Shown here in pieces: positions 1 to 13,482 of a DNA stretch of 64,000 nucleotides (the stretch's first letter is position 1; each line of letters starts with the position of its first letter). A program made the translations under genes and the position numbers. This DNA comes from Paracentrotus lividus. Taxonomy: Eukaryota > Echinodermata > Echinoidea > Camarodonta > Echinidae. The notes below the pieces were generated by a model. That model saw nothing but the letters and a program-made list of their open reading frames with translations, did no database searches and was not told the DNA's origin. Location: positions 14,866,901 to 14,930,900 of the forward strand of contig CALNVZ010002100.1 of NCBI GenBank assembly GCA_940671915.1, written 5' to 3'.

Positions 1-366
1 AATTATCAATTTTACACGCACTGGCCAAATATTACGCCTCTGATGGGGACAGTAATTCCCGGTTATTGTCGACCTTGAGGCCATTCTTCATCGGATGGGG
101 GTGATTTCCTGGGGGTAAATTGTCCTTCAGGTACGTAGTTAGGTGGGGTGTAAAGTAGGGGGTTATTGTACTTATACGTTCAACAACGGTTATGATTTGC
201 ACTCATCAAAACTGTTATAACAAAAACAACATTCAAGGAAACTTCCACCTGCCCTCCCCCCCTCTCTCCGATATAGACGCCTCAATTTATGAAGCAACGG
301 AATCTTGTTTGAATAATTATATTGAAACATTCAGACATTCACAGGCCTCTACAAAAATTTTATTTT
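1..366. other. Unassigned left edge
   Basis: No recognisable gene. The stretch has several G-runs and phrases resembling the 'GGACAATTAC...GGGGGT' wording of the small MITE at 40.57 kb, but no paired ends are visible, so it is left unassigned. Confidence 0.4.
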
Positions 367-755
367 TCGCTTGCCCTGTCGGGCAAGTGAAATTTGGTTT
401 TGCTTGCCCACAAGAAAAAGACACTTGCCCGTATTTTCTTTTCATTTTCTTTGTTTAGACCCTAATCGTAATTTAATTCTTAATAGCAACTACCATCTGA
501 GACCTAATAAGAGTCCATAAATGACGAGCGTATAGGGAGATTGCATACAAGAATATTAAGGCATTTTTTTGTGTGCGATATTTTGTCTGATTCGTATTCA
601 TAAACACATATTTTATGATGATTTTGAGGTGAAATGTCGCACGTACATGTATATCTTGCTCTCAAATCATGGCTTGCCCGATCGGGCAAGTGAATTTGAT
701 CTTTACTTGCCCGACAGGGGTTTTCACTTGCCCCGGGCAAGCGGGCAAGTGGGTT
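367..755. repeat. Cluster of palindromic CTTGCCCG/CGGGCAAG motifs
   Basis: The 8-mer CTTGCCCG or its reverse complement recurs about eight times in under 400 bp, at about 370, 403, 424, 673, 705, 727 and 741. At 673-690 it forms a perfect 18-bp palindrome, and at 370-387 a near-perfect one. Motif groups sit at both ends with about 230 bp of AT-rich sequence between, as expected of a small inverted-repeat transposon with compound ends. No target-site duplication was identified. Confidence 0.5.
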
Positions 756-1103
756 TGTAGCGCCCTGATTCATTGAAGTAAATATATGAAACAATGATTT
801 CTTCTTTATTATATTTTTTTTGTCCGGTCAATTATAGTTGCACTTCTATCTATCTGAATGCACAAAATAGTAAAAGTACAATTATTTTAATTTGTAACAT
901 TTGCATCGGAAAATGTTTTTGGTTAATTTATCATTATTCAATGTAAAAATGAAACACTATGACAACAAAATCATGAAGTAATGAATTATGCTTATTGTAG
1001 GTCAAAATACACACAGCGATTATTCAACATGAAGAGAGAATCAATAATGCATTGCAACATAAAATTGAACAAAGGAAAACTGCCCCTTAGTATGTAATAT
1101 AAC
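756..1103. other. Unassigned AT-rich sequence
   Basis: No coding potential, paired repeats or recognisable motif seen. Ordinary AT-rich non-coding DNA. Confidence 0.5.
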
Positions 1104-1366
1104 AGGCGTGCCCCAGATCCAGGGGGGGGGGGGCGCTAGCAAAAAAAAAAAAAAAAAAAAGTGAAGTACCGGTAATAGACGAGCGGGTAGATTGACCCCA
1201 ACCTTACCACTATGGCTGAAACATGATAGACCTCTTTGATTGCCAAAAAAAAAAAAAAATTAATACCCACACCCCCTCCTCCTCCCCCCCACCCCCGCTT
1301 ATCGCTCGGCCGGTGTGACATGGAAATACAATGAGTGAATGAAATCCTGGATCCGCCACAGGTTTA
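1104..1366 (-). mobile_element. Small element ending in GGCGGATCCAGG-type termini
   Basis: One end (1,104-1,128) reads CAGGCGTGCCCCAGATCCAGG. The other, on the opposite strand (about 1,350-1,366), reads TGTGGCGGATCCAGGATTT, so the ends are imperfect inverted repeats sharing GATCCAGG. The interior is a patchwork of a G/C homopolymer, two poly(A) runs and a G-rich strand with quadruplex potential. The second 12-kb copy begins inside this element, at its second poly(A) run. Related termini occur at about 6,770, 19,005 and 59,126. Non-autonomous DNA transposon is an inference from structure. Confidence 0.4.
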
Positions 1367-1844
1367 AATCGAGAGCAATGTTCATGTTTAAACATAAATT
1401 GCTTTGGTAGTATAAGAAGTGATCACTAGATTTATTAATCTCGAATTAAAATGTATGTATTTTACACATATTAATAAACTTCCGATAATGAAAAATACTA
1501 ATCACAAAGCATCAGAACACTATTACAAAAGCTGTTTATATTCATTACAATTAATTCGGCAAGTTCTCTACATGATTTATATTATAAGATTATTTGTTTT
1601 ATGCCATTTTGAAAAGGAAATAAATGTTACTCTGACATGAACTTGAACTTATATACATTATAATAAAAGATTGTGACATCAGATTAGAGGAGTAGTTAGT
1701 TATGATGATCTGATTATTTGATGGACAAACTTTGCCCAGTTTTGGTATAAAACATGGAACAAAGTAAATCTGTCAGTCAATAGCCCTTTTAACAATACGA
1801 AGCCTGCGTGAAACATTTTGAACAATACAATTTTGACTAAACAA

Positions 1845-1845
1845 G

Positions 1846-1881
<36 letters not shown>

Positions 1882-1975
1882 TTTTTCCTTTTCTTTTCTT
1901 TTCTTCAATTTTTGTTTTCTTTCTTTTTTTTTATCGGGGGGGGTGGGGGGGGGGAGGGGGGGCGGTCCGGGGATA
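1845..1975. repeat. Poly(A)/poly(T)/poly(G) composite tract
   Basis: A run of about 28 A is followed by a T/C-rich stretch and then a G-rich stretch of about 35 bases with G-runs long enough to suggest quadruplex formation. It is repeated at 14,085-14,205 in the second copy with different run lengths. Short open frames across it are homopolymer artefacts. Confidence 0.7.
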
Positions 1976-4900
1976 CGTGCCTTTCGTGTTTTCAAAATGA
2001 GAAACAAGAAACACGCAGATAAATGATATTTTGGGGTTCTTTGTAAACATTGTACAAAGAAAATTTGATTCCACTGTGAAAAACAGAAGAATAAAAAAAG
2101 AAAAAAAACAAAACAAAAACAAAAAACAACGCCATGCCATTCCTCCAAATTTCTACCTTCTCTTTTATTTACAACTTTCTTATATATACTAGTAGCTGAC
2201 AATCCTCTACATAATATTTATATATTTCAAAATATAAATCTTGATTTTAATTCCAAATTTAACAATTTATATCCAAATCAAGTCAAAACAGTAAAATTAG
2301 TTGACGTGAATAAACCCATTACCGATGTCAACCAATCAAGTGAACTAATATTATTGCGCGACCGCACGACGTGCTTTTAGTGCATACCTCGATAATTGGG
2401 CGAGGCTGTCTAAAGTAGATCCGGTCTGTTCTGACGAGATTAACTTATAAAAAATACCGGATTTCGAACATGTTTACATCTGGGCAAGATTCTCGGGGAC
2501 TGTGTCGACATGATCACATTTATCGTGATCAACATTTCAATCGCAAAATACGAAATTTAGGCAGATTTTTTCGAATTGAGAGACATGTGACATCTGCTCT
2601 GCAATTTGATTTTCTGCAGATGCCATAAAACTCGTGAGAAAACAACATATTTATTCGAATTCCGCCGCATAGATCGGGTCGGAAAACGTGTACTGTTGTG
2701 TTGCATAGATGGCTTCTCCGCGAATGTGCGAGCGGACATTTCGTATATTTACACGATGTGGCAAATACGGACGATTTGTGTGTGTACATGCACGTAAAGT
2801 CAGCCGGCTAGCATACCTCGAGAACCGGGCGGTGTACGGTACTTAAATTTTGGAGCTGAAAAAACCCTCAGATAAAACAACATTTAAAGGTTGCAAAATT
2901 CCCACAAAATATGGCAGTTTGTCCACGAGGTCAATACTAAAGTATTGACATCGTATCATGAGTGAATCACAACATGTAACGCTAAAAAGTCCTGCTACCG
3001 GTGACTCTAACTTGGTTCCCCTACAACCCTTCACTATCATTACATGACATCAATTATTTCTACATAGACATGCACGGCAACTCAGACATGTACCGTACGT
3101 AGTGTATGTAGACTGACGAGTCTTTTTTTTTTATACTTGTGTACTTTCGCAAAGGTTGATATAAGTTACAAGCTATTATTCATACAGGAGATTCTTGTAA
3201 ATCTTTATATTTATTATTAACAAAATGAAACCAATCTTATATGTAAACGTTACAGAACTAGATTTGAACTTACGATTAAGTTTGATAAATAAGGATTTTG
3301 CGAAGTATCCAACTTCTTTTGCGTGAGATTGGCCACGTTTGATCGGCTAGCTAAATATCAGATGTAATTTTGCTTAGAAAATCTCCAGTCGTTGGACATT
3401 TTATCTATCCTACAACACTGAGAGTGTTTCTATCAAATTGAAGATAAAACCTTTAATTGTTGAATTAAATCGGGATTTATAAGAATAGTTCGTTAAAATC
3501 CTTTAATATTATAAAGATATACGTATTTTTCTTTTATGTTGATTTAAAAAAAATTGACTAATTCGGAAGAAAAAAAAAAAATTGATGTGCACTGGAATGA
3601 AGATATTACTCCTACGATGTGTTAGTCTGAAAATGCAGACTTTATTAGGATCAAGCTAGGCAATTGAGGCCCCCTTTTTTTCTTTTTTTCTTTTTTTCCC
3701 CCGCAGACGTGCCGTTAGGTCACAGATATTAGTAGGCCTCGAATTAAGGGCCTAAAATCGAATCCATAATGATACTGAACGACTTCCCACGTAGATTGCG
3801 GGGTGGGGGATCGAAGTCATCCTCCTTATGGCCTGTTTTAGTCCTATCCCTCATTTTTTTTAATTTTTTTTTACTCGAGTAAGAAAAAGAAAAAAATCAA
3901 TATTAACATGAGAATAAAAGTATAATAAAAAGCAAAAATGAGATTATAGTGCCTCAAATATATATACATTGTGAAATGGCTGTCAAATTAAAAAGAAAAA
4001 AAAAGAAAAAAAAAGGTAAAATTTTTCTTGGGGGAGAGATTATTATGTATGATTAAATGGTCGGCCTTAGGGCTATTAATTAATAATAACATAAATCAGG
4101 AACCCTAAAAAAAAACAAAAAAAAAAACAAAAAACAAACAAGCAAACAAACAATCAAACGAACTAAATTCATTATGCAAAATATAAGTTGATCTTTTATT
4201 TGCTTAATATCTAAGCCCATGTTTATTTCTGACATTTTTTTTTTGGTTGTCTTCTTCATATTCTTCGTCTTCTTTCTTTAAGGGCTGATTTATGCCATTA
4301 ACAATAATGGTTCTTATAGTCCATTCCAAAATATGAATTTCTGCGCAGCCCAATGTGTGGATCTAGCTTTTTCCCAATACCTTTTGTACATAGACCTTTT
4401 GAACGCAGCCCGCAAAAATAGATTTTTTTATTTTTATTTTTATTTTTTTTTTTTTATTATTTATTTTTTTGCTTGTCAATTCTTGGGGACCGCTCGTTCG
4501 GACGACCTGACCCTACCCCTATACGAAGTATTGTTTTGAAACTTGATGACGGCCGCAGACCGAAAATTTTTTCAACACCTTTCCCCCCACTTCAAATATT
4601 GGGGGGGTGCAAGGGGGCAATTCGTTGCCCCACAGCGGAACGCTCAATTCTTTCAATGCTATTTGTTTGTTTGTTTTTTTTTTTTTTATATAGGAATTTT
4701 ATCTTTAATTCATGAATTCTGCATAGCTTCTTCTTTGTTATCCATACATTAGTAAACTAAAAAAAAAAAAAAAGGGGGGTGTGGGTGCCTATTAGGAAAT
4801 AGTAAAACTGCCAGTGAAATTTAAACTGCTACGCCTTTGTCGCCTCCTTATATTCACCCAAAATCGGGATCGGCCTCCATTCAGATACTGTACAGTCGCC

Positions 4901-5037
4901 GCAATTTTGAAAATTTTCAAAAATCACTCACGACCCAAATTATGATGCACGACTGAGAGGACTATCCACGGAACCTAAAGCGACAAGGCCGCCATCAGTA
5001 GAAAACACTCGATCGCCTGTGTCAGTCGCAAGGACAA
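1976..5037. other. Unassigned non-coding stretch of the duplicated block
   Basis: No protein similarity recognised on either strand. It contains scattered A- and T-runs, an AAAC-type tract near 4,108-4,155, a pyrimidine tract near 3,674-3,700 and poly(T)/poly(A) runs near 4,670 and 4,760. The counterpart is about 14,205-17,287. Short frames here are interrupted differently in the two copies, which argues against coding. Confidence 0.6.
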
Positions 5038-7842
5038 GATAGTCCAGGCTAGAGGACCATGTAAACCTTGTTTTTTGATATATACAATGTTTTTGATGGT
5101 TCTTTTCAATTCGAGGGTGCTGATTCAAATCCGATGGGTGCCAGACCGCGAAACCTTGAGCATTTTTCACAAATCGCGAAAATTCCAAAATGGCGGCCAA
5201 GATGGCCGCCAAAATATGAAAATGAGTTATTCCAATGGTATTTATGAAGTTGTTTTGGTGATTTCTTGTCAATTCGAAGGGTGCTGATTCCAAATGCGCT
5301 GAGTGCTAGCCGTGAAACCTCGTGGATTTTATTGCAAATCGCTAAATTCAAAATGGCTGCCAAAATGCCGCCAAAACTGGAAATCAGTATTCCTATGGTA
5401 TTTCTGAGATTGTTTTGGTGGTTTCTTATCAATTCGAGGGTGCTATTCCAAATTCAATGAGTGCCAGTCGCGAAAACCCAAGCAGATTTACGCAATCGCA
5501 AAAATTCAATAATGGCCGCCAAAACTGGAAATCAGTATTCCAAGGGTATTTTGGGGTTGTTTTGGTGCGTTTCTTATCAATTCGAGGGTGCTGATTCCAA
5601 ATTCAATGAGTGCCAGTCGCGAAACCCAACAGATTTTACGCAAATCGCCTAAATTATCAAAATGGCTGCCATAATGGGCGCCCAATTGACACATGCGTAT
5701 TATATGGGTTATATTGCAAGATGGTTCCTGCCAATTCGAAGGCGCCGATTCCAAACCGATGAGTAGCTCGGCTACCAGCCACAAAAACCCTACAGGATTT
5801 ATAAACACCGCTAAAATTGTTTCCTTAAAAATTAATAATGTGTATTATTTCAGAGGTTTTTTAGTGGTTTCTTGTCAATTTTAGGGTTCTGATTCCAAAT
5901 CGATTGAGTGACAATCGTGAAACCCGCTAATCCAAAACGGCCGCCAAGTGAAATAAGGAGTGCATTTAATTGTTATCTAATTATTTTAAATATATATTTT
6001 TTTCAATTGAGAATGCCGATTCAAAATCTGATGAGTTAGAGGCACAAAAACCTCAGCATTTTTGCGCAAATCGTCAATATTATCCGAGGTTATTTTTCAT
6101 ATTAAGCTTCTTGTCAAGTTCATGGCTCTGATTCAAACTTCGATGGGTATACCTTTCAAGGAAACTTGGGATTTTTTTAAACGCAAATGACATAAGTCGG
6201 GTGAAAACCGACAGTCATGAAAAAGGCTTATCAATTCCAAATGAAAGGAAATTCGTAAAATACCTACTTCATCGATATTTCTTACGTTATCTAGTGATTC
6301 TTGTCAGTTTAAAGGGTAGGCTCTAGGCCTACTTCAAAATTACGAGAGTCCTAGAAATAGAACATTTACCATTTTACGGATAGCAAAATGAGTCATATGA
6401 TTCATCTTGGATTTTTTATTTGTTTTTTTCATATTGTATATCGCTTTATTTGTTTGTAAGACATGCAAACGTATATTCATATCTCACTGCACTATTACAG
6501 ACATAAAACATTTTTTAAAATAATTTAAACACTTGGTTAGTGAGTGATCCTGACATAAAAAAAAATATTCTTGAGATTTTTTCCCCCGACAGCAATAGAG
6601 GCTGTAAATGAAATACTGGGCTTCCTTTATTAAACCCCGTTCATGGTTTATTGAACACAGGAGACACTTTACATAAAACTAAATGATCAAAACACGAACT
6701 AAAAAAAAAAACATAATTGATTCTGACTAGATGCACGATATAGGCGCTACATCTTATACCATGTCAGTGGCGGATCCAAGGGGCGGAGGGTAGGGGCAAC
6801 CCCGTAAAGATCAGGAAGAATAATATAAAAATTCATTCCTTTTTGTACACCAACCTTTGTTTATTTGTCAGCGCTCCCTTGACTTTATCCTACCCCTATA
6901 GGTAATGGTGACTTTCTGAAGCCGAATGCCAAAAAGAATTGACAAACTGAAGAGAATATTGATAAGGAAAAGAATCAGTTTGGAGAAGCATTTTCAATGT
7001 GATGGTGGGGAGCCTTCAAGGTTCAATGCTGGTTAGCACGGTTAGCTTGGGACCCTATTACAGTAAATGGCCAAACAGAGTCTCATAACCTTATTATTGG
7101 CAATGGTTATGGCCATATAAATAGATTTTACATGACTTTTGCCATTTCTTTCCACTTTTCTTTTTTCTCTTTCATTTTTTTTTTTTTTTTTTTGTCTTTT
7201 GTTGTCCTGTGTATTTTTGTTGTTGGTACTCATCAGATGTGGAATCAGCGCCTTCGAATTGGCAAGAAACCACGAAAAACTTGAGAAGTACCATAGAATT
7301 CGCATTTTCCAATTGGGCGCCCATTAGGCAGGCATATTGATATTATTAGCCGATTGCAAAAATCTGTGGGGTTTCGCGGTTGGCACTCGATCGAATTGGA
7401 ATAGCAACGTTCAAATTGATAAGAAACCACCAAAACAACCTCCAAAATAACCCGTGGATTATCCGTATTTCCAGTTTGGCGGCCATTTGGCAGCCATATT
7501 GAATTTTAGCGATTTGCGTTAAAAATCCCATAGGTTCGCCGGTAGGCCATCAGAGAATTTGGCAATCAATGCCCCTCGAATAACAAGAACCACCAAACAT
7601 AAACTTCATTAATCTACCCATTGGAATACTCATTTCATATTTTGGCGGCCATCTTGGCGGCCATATTTGATAACATTTTTGCGTTTGGTGAAAAAATGCT
7701 AAGGTTTCGCGTCTGGCACCATCGGATTCTGGGACATCAGCACCTCGAATTGACCAAAAGAACATCAAAAAACTAACATTGTATATATCAAAAAAAACAA
7801 GTTCAAATATTTTTCCAATAGGGCCTAGCGCTAGACTATACG
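5038..7842. mobile_element. Foldback-type element with tandem-repeat arms (first copy)
   Basis: The left arm (5,038 to about 6,180, decaying to about 6,400) is a tandem array. The phrase CAATTCGAGGGTGCTGATTC starts units at about 5,107, 5,270, 5,430, 5,578, 5,732, 5,876, 6,003 and 6,115, spacing about 110-163 bp. The right arm (about 7,235-7,842) carries about four units in inverted orientation. The outer ends are also inverted copies: the phrase TTGATATATACAATG near 5,076 recurs inverted near 7,777. Many units hold AAAATGGCGGCC/GGCCGCC motifs. The centre (about 6,400-7,235) is not repetitive and has no transposase. This architecture matches foldback elements such as Drosophila FB and sea-urchin TU; membership of a named family is not shown. 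Confidence 0.65.
6769..6815 (+). repeat. GTGGCGGATCCAAGG terminus-like motif
   Basis: The sequence CAGTGGCGGATCCAAGG is followed by G-rich DNA. It matches the terminus wording at 1,350-1,366 and 59,126, and is repeated at about 19,002-19,045. Probably the end of a degraded copy of the same small element; the other end was not found. Confidence 0.4.
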
Positions 7843-10800
7843 GTCTTAAAACACGTAAAAGCAGGAAAGCCGAATTGTTTCTCGCGTTGGATCGGAAGCA
7901 TGCGGGAAACTGACGCAACTTTGTTTGGAGAAGGCGCCTTAACTAAATTAAAGCTAGGTCATATACATCCCCGATCTTAATTGATTGCACCACAGACAAA
8001 GTACCCCTTCATTAACCACCTCATAGGCATGTAGTTATAAATAATATTTGAAGAAGTATTGTGCCTTACCTTTGCTCCGACATAATTATTAAAAGACAAC
8101 AAAATCAAATTATAGAAAAAAAAGTAGCTGCCAAAATGGCCTTGAGCAATTATGATTGTATAGCCAATCCTTCCTGAATTATGCGGGGAATTACCAGCTA
8201 TTCGTCAGCCTCTCTTTGATTATTTGCCTAAAAACTCCTTAGAATCTAACACCAAACCTCATCTCATGACCGATTAAATCTTAGGTTCTTAATCCTTGCC
8301 CCACCTCCAATCTAAGTTTATATTTACGTGATCGTCATCAGCAAGTATGCACACTAAACAAACGAAATTGAGACACAGGGTGATATTTTCCAAAACCAGT
8401 TGAGTTATATATTGATACTTGTCCATAACCGAGTGCTGTAAGCATGGGTACTTTACCTTTATTTGCACATTGCTAAACTCCACTAAAACACATTTTTATA
8501 AAAATCATTTTTTTTTTCCAAACATAACGAAAGATTAAACCATCACAATTGCAAGTATAAAACAATAGGGAACAAGATAATTACAGGAGATGCCAAACTT
8601 TTAACATTGCCATTTATCCCTTTCGATCTAATAGCTCCTGCATTTCATAACTATTTTGTCTCCTAATAAGTTTAAAGCTTCATAAACCATCAGTGAAAAG
8701 TTTTTCATTTTTCAATCTAGAGTACTGCCATAAACATTGGACATAATTACGGGCAAAACAATACTAATTTTCTTTACAAATAGAGTAGACACTGATTCGT
8801 ATAAAACCTTCCAATCATAATTTATTATGCCAATTTAATTATCAATGTCTTCTCTATAGCCACAGACTCTGATTCATAAATTTTGATTGCGATTAGAATA
8901 ACGAAGAGGAAGGGATTCGGCCAGAAACAAAAGAAAAACAATCTTTAAAAAATTTGTTTCACAGTAATGCTCAACTATATTCAACTCGAATTCCATAATT
9001 ATATCTATATAATATATAATATTACATATACACATTACACACATAATTAATATGTTCAAATAAATATCAGAAACGCCCTCCCTTTATTAAGATTTACATA
9101 TTTACAAAAGTATATGTTATACACGGACGTACACACCCATTATTAATTCCAATTTACATGTAAACGGTCATAGTAAACATGCTATAAACGAATACAAACA
9201 CAATTACACCTCTTACACACGAGCATTATTAATATCCGATAATTTCCGAAGCACCGAAAATCACATGCCTCAAAATCTGACAAGGGAAGGGAAATTTTTA
9301 CTTTTTCATAATTCATTTGATGTGATTTATACCTAAAAAAATGATTTCTTTTTTTTTTTCATTGACTTCTTCAACAATATCGTAACATCTAAAACGATAT
9401 TTCAAACTCAGTATTAAAATTGCCTTACAGCAATTGAGAGTCGATTATATTGTGTGTGAGTGTGTGTTTTGTGTGTTGGGGGGCGTCCCAAATACATTAG
9501 GATGTCTAAAATTTCGAAATTGGGGGGAGTCATGTTTTTCTTTTTAATTAAGGACACTATTGACAATTACCGGGCATAGCGTCATCAGACAAAACATTTC
9601 TTGTTTCATCCAAAGACATTACTTTTAGTGTATGACCATAAAATGGATGTCCAAATAGAAAGAATTGTTAGGCATTAGTCACATTTTTTGGATGATAAAA
9701 ATAATAATAGAATAAAAATAAAAGTCTTGTCATTGACACTTGTCTATTAATGTCGTAAATAGGACTGTTCTGAAAAACAAATTGCAAACACGTATTAAAT
9801 TGCCTTGACTACGCAATTATGGACAGTTAAATTACGAAAAGCTATTGATTACTAACTTATCATCGATTTTGTTTATTTGATTTACTTTCGTATCAACCCT
9901 AAATGGTAGGTTATGAATATATTTGTCGTTTTTAAAATCGATCACAATATTTGGACAAATTAATTTTAAACAATTCGGGTCGTTAAAAAAAACTTTTAAC
10001 GCAAATGATTAAAAACGATGAATTATAACATGTCTATTATCATGATTATACAGAAAAGGTGTGCACCGTTTCCGTCGCACCATTCAATATAATGGTATGA
10101 CCTCGTATAAAAATTGTATCACTAATGTAATATCACGTTTCAAATTAATTTTCATTTTACAAACTGATATACCATAGAAAACTTTATTAGCAATGATTAT
10201 TTTGTTCCAACTTTTGCACTACTAATGCCTCATATATTGCTTCACAGCGAAATATGGTTTCGATAAATCATTTAAAATGCGGGGAAAGTCCGTCCCAATT
10301 CCAGAATAATTGTTATTATGAATATTAACTTAAGTTTTTTTCTTTACATTTGCCCCACCAAAAAAAGAAAGGGTTTATTTTTTCTACAGTTATTCTTTGC
10401 AAAAACGGCAGACTCGTTATATCAAAGTGAATTCTCCATTCATGAAGAGTACGAGAGATTTTCGAAAACGAATATAAAATGATGATAAATAATGGCGTTA
10501 ATAATGTAAAGAAATTTGTGAAACTAGCAAAGTCAAGAATAAAGGTCAGGTGGAATTTTGATTGTAATAATTTAATCCATGATCATTTTCGAAATCATTT
10601 TGAAAAATTAAAAAACATTCACTACAATATATGTTCCCTTCGCATAAACTTTAAAAATGCCAATACATTCAGTAATATATAGTTTAAAATCGTTCCATTA
10701 CCAATGTTTAATGTATATCATTTTTTTTAAGCAAACATGAATTCACTTACATACCCATTAAATATGTCAGCACACCATATGTTAAACCAAGCAGTAAAAC

Positions 10801-12650
10801 ACATAAAGGGGGAGGACGGAAATATACATGAAAATAAAGCCTTTAGTATACCGCAGAAGTGATAACATCTCAAACAGTTACTAGTACATGCTACGTGGTT
10901 TAAATCCATATTTTTTAAAAATTTGTCGATGATAATTAGATACAATACGATTTAAAAGCTTGCCCAAACGATTTGCTAGTGTGCGTATAAACACGTTACA
11001 TGTCCTACATCATGTACGTATCAAACATGATTGAAATATTGTCATACCCTGCAAAGAAAACAAATTGTTCAAGTATTGTGATCGGTTTGATATGTCATGC
11101 AAGACAAAAGTTGAAGGTGTTCTGAGGTTAAGCTTGCATCAAAAGTTATTAATTATTTCTGGTGTATTTGAAATATGTATAGAGGTTACAGATTATAATC
11201 TCAAAATTCTCTAATATCCCAGTAAATGTATATATTTCTAAACATTTCTGTACATTAATTTTGGTGAGATCAGTTTTAATCTATTTATTATGATTTGTAG
11301 CACATTCTTTCTTAGCACATTAATATTTCATTCAGATTCAATGCAGAGAAACAAATGCATGACACGTACATAATAGCTAAAGCAATGTGAAGTACATTCA
11401 ACTACCAATGTATTAATAACAAGTACAAGTCCACTATACCTTATTATTATTATTTTTTTTACACACTATCACCTATTTGGCATCGAGCATGCAACTATCA
11501 CTGGCTTGAGTTACACATTTTGGTCCAAACTGCCCTGTAAAGTGTATGCAATCGTACACATTTTTTTTTTCACAATAAGATGCTTAGCAAACATATTTGT
11601 TTTTGAGAGAAATTCACACAGAAGAGAATAATAGTGAGTTACATAATTTGTGAGTATGCGTGTTTTCCAGATGACAACACAACATAATGGAGAAAACATT
11701 GAACACAGAATAAAAACAGATTGAAGAATGTTGTTTTCCAGAGAAACAAACATAGCATGGTACTAAATAAAGACTTTATAAACCCGCTTAAAAAAGATGA
11801 CTCTCAATGAATACGTTTTCTAATAATATCCAAGTAACTTTCCCGATAATTTTACCACAGTGTAAATTAATCTACGCTAAGATTGAAGTAAACAAATAAG
11901 GAACAGAATAACGTTAATTATTGAATCGCTCGAAAGGATCCGTGGTCTAACCACAAGCAATTTTAAGCGATGAATATGAACCAATACGGGTTCTACGCTA
12001 GTTCAATAATAATTTTTCATATAATCATATATTCATCTTACTGACAGGAGATACAAAACAATCAAACCTGTTAAAATCATTTGAAAAACACACTTATTTA
12101 ATAACGTACTTGCAATGCTGCGTCTAAGTCTAATTATACACGTAACGGTCAACAGTCAGTTTCATAATCATCTTAAATGCAGCATTCTCAAGTTTGTAAG
12201 GTGTTGGTGTGGTGATTACTTTTTAAATTTAAATTCTCTTTCTTTTGTCTTTTAAAGACATTCTTATTCATGATCTAAACTGGATACAGAATCATTTTTC
12301 GCTGTTTCGTAAATTTGGCTAAAACCCAAAACCGACCACACGAACCCAAATCGCTTATTTCATTAAACAACAGACAAAACGGATTAAATGAAATATTTTT
12401 CTTTTCTTTGCCTTCACCCTGTAACAGAAACGAGTCGAAAAAACTGTACACCATTTGTTGAAAATGTCTGGTGAGAAGTATCAAGCGTGTTTTATGATAT
12501 GTCTTGTAGAGTCATCCTCTAGCATCTGTTGTTTTCCTTTTCATTGAATCCATTGCAACGCATGACTCAATCAAAACTATTTTCAGAAGACAGAAAAATG
12601 CCTCACTTGCGCCAAGTGGGCTGGGTGTAAGATAAATAAATTTTAGAATG
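7843..12650. other. Unassigned AT-rich non-coding stretch
   Basis: No recognisable gene or paired inverted repeat over about 4.8 kb. Short T-runs, a TG-rich patch near 9,450-9,475 and scattered AT-rich sequence only. The counterpart is about 20,073-24,780, and short open frames are not conserved between the copies. Confidence 0.6.
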
Positions 12651-12654
12651 TATT

Positions 12655-13450
12655 ATATTATTGACACGCACAGACATACACTTACACTTACACAAACTCA
12701 AACAACACCACACCTCACCACAACATCCACATACCCCAGACACATCACATTCGCACCTACACAACCTACACATACCCTCATTGTACACATAACAAACCAA
12801 ATACACACTTACACCACACACACCCACATACCCACACACACTACAGATCCGCACGCACACACACCTACACAACTACCCTCATTTAAACACTCACAAACCA
12901 AATACACACCCACACCGCCTTCTTCAAAACACCCACATAAGCCCCCAGCATACAGACGCATGAACACACACAGCGCACTACTACCCTACATTTAAACATA
13001 CACAAAACACAATATATACACCCACACCCCTCTTAAACACACCCACATACTCCCCATGCAACAGACGCATTATGACACACAGCACACATACCTCATTAAC
13101 TTACAAACCATCCCAGCACCAACCAAATTACACTCGCGCGACACTGACATACCACCCCACAACCCCACATAACAGCATGACAGACCACACCACCCATATC
13201 TCATCACACCAGCACACAAAGCAAATACACAACCACACCTTCATCAACACACCACCACACTAACCACACACACATCACACACACACATGTACAACACAGA
13301 CCACATACCTTCTAATCTACACCATCTACACCAGCACAAAGCACACATACCCTCATTGTACACCATAACACAAACCAATACACACCCACACCTGACAACA
13401 CACACCCCACATACATCCCACATACACACACAGATACCACGAACTATCAG
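12655..13450. repeat. CA-rich minisatellite (first copy, cut by the gap)
   Basis: Highly biased CACA/CATA/CCCTCA sequence lacking G on this strand. Units resemble those at 24,785-25,660, where phrases such as CTCATTTACACATACACAA recur about every 102 bp. In this copy the units are more disordered and the array stops at the N gap. Confidence 0.8.
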
Positions 13451-13457
13451 TAATCTG

Positions 13458-13482
13458 NNNNNNNNNNNNNNNNNNNNNNNNN
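13458..13482. other. Assembly gap of 25 N
   Basis: Twenty-five N characters separate the two near-identical 12-kb copies. The size is a placeholder, not a measured distance. It sits exactly where the left copy breaks off in the minisatellite and the right copy starts at a poly(A) run. Confidence 1.

Larger units (their letters stand above)
1243..13457 (+). repeat. 12.2-kb block, first copy (probable assembly duplicate)
   Basis: This block is collinear with 13,483 to about 25,560. Landmarks recur with an offset near 12,240 bp, drifting to about 12,130 bp at the right end. Differences are mainly single-base insertions and losses and homopolymer length changes; for example a T-run of 19 at 7,175 is 40 long at 19,402. 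The copy runs from a poly(A) run to a CA-rich minisatellite that stops at the N gap. No protein gene was recognised inside. Either one locus was assembled twice or there is a recent tandem duplication; the error pattern favours the first. Confidence 0.9.

Noticed and set aside
2320..2460. Possible promoter with CCAAT and TATAAAAAA-like boxes
   Set aside because: No gene follows on either strand, and both duplicate copies have only interrupted frames downstream.
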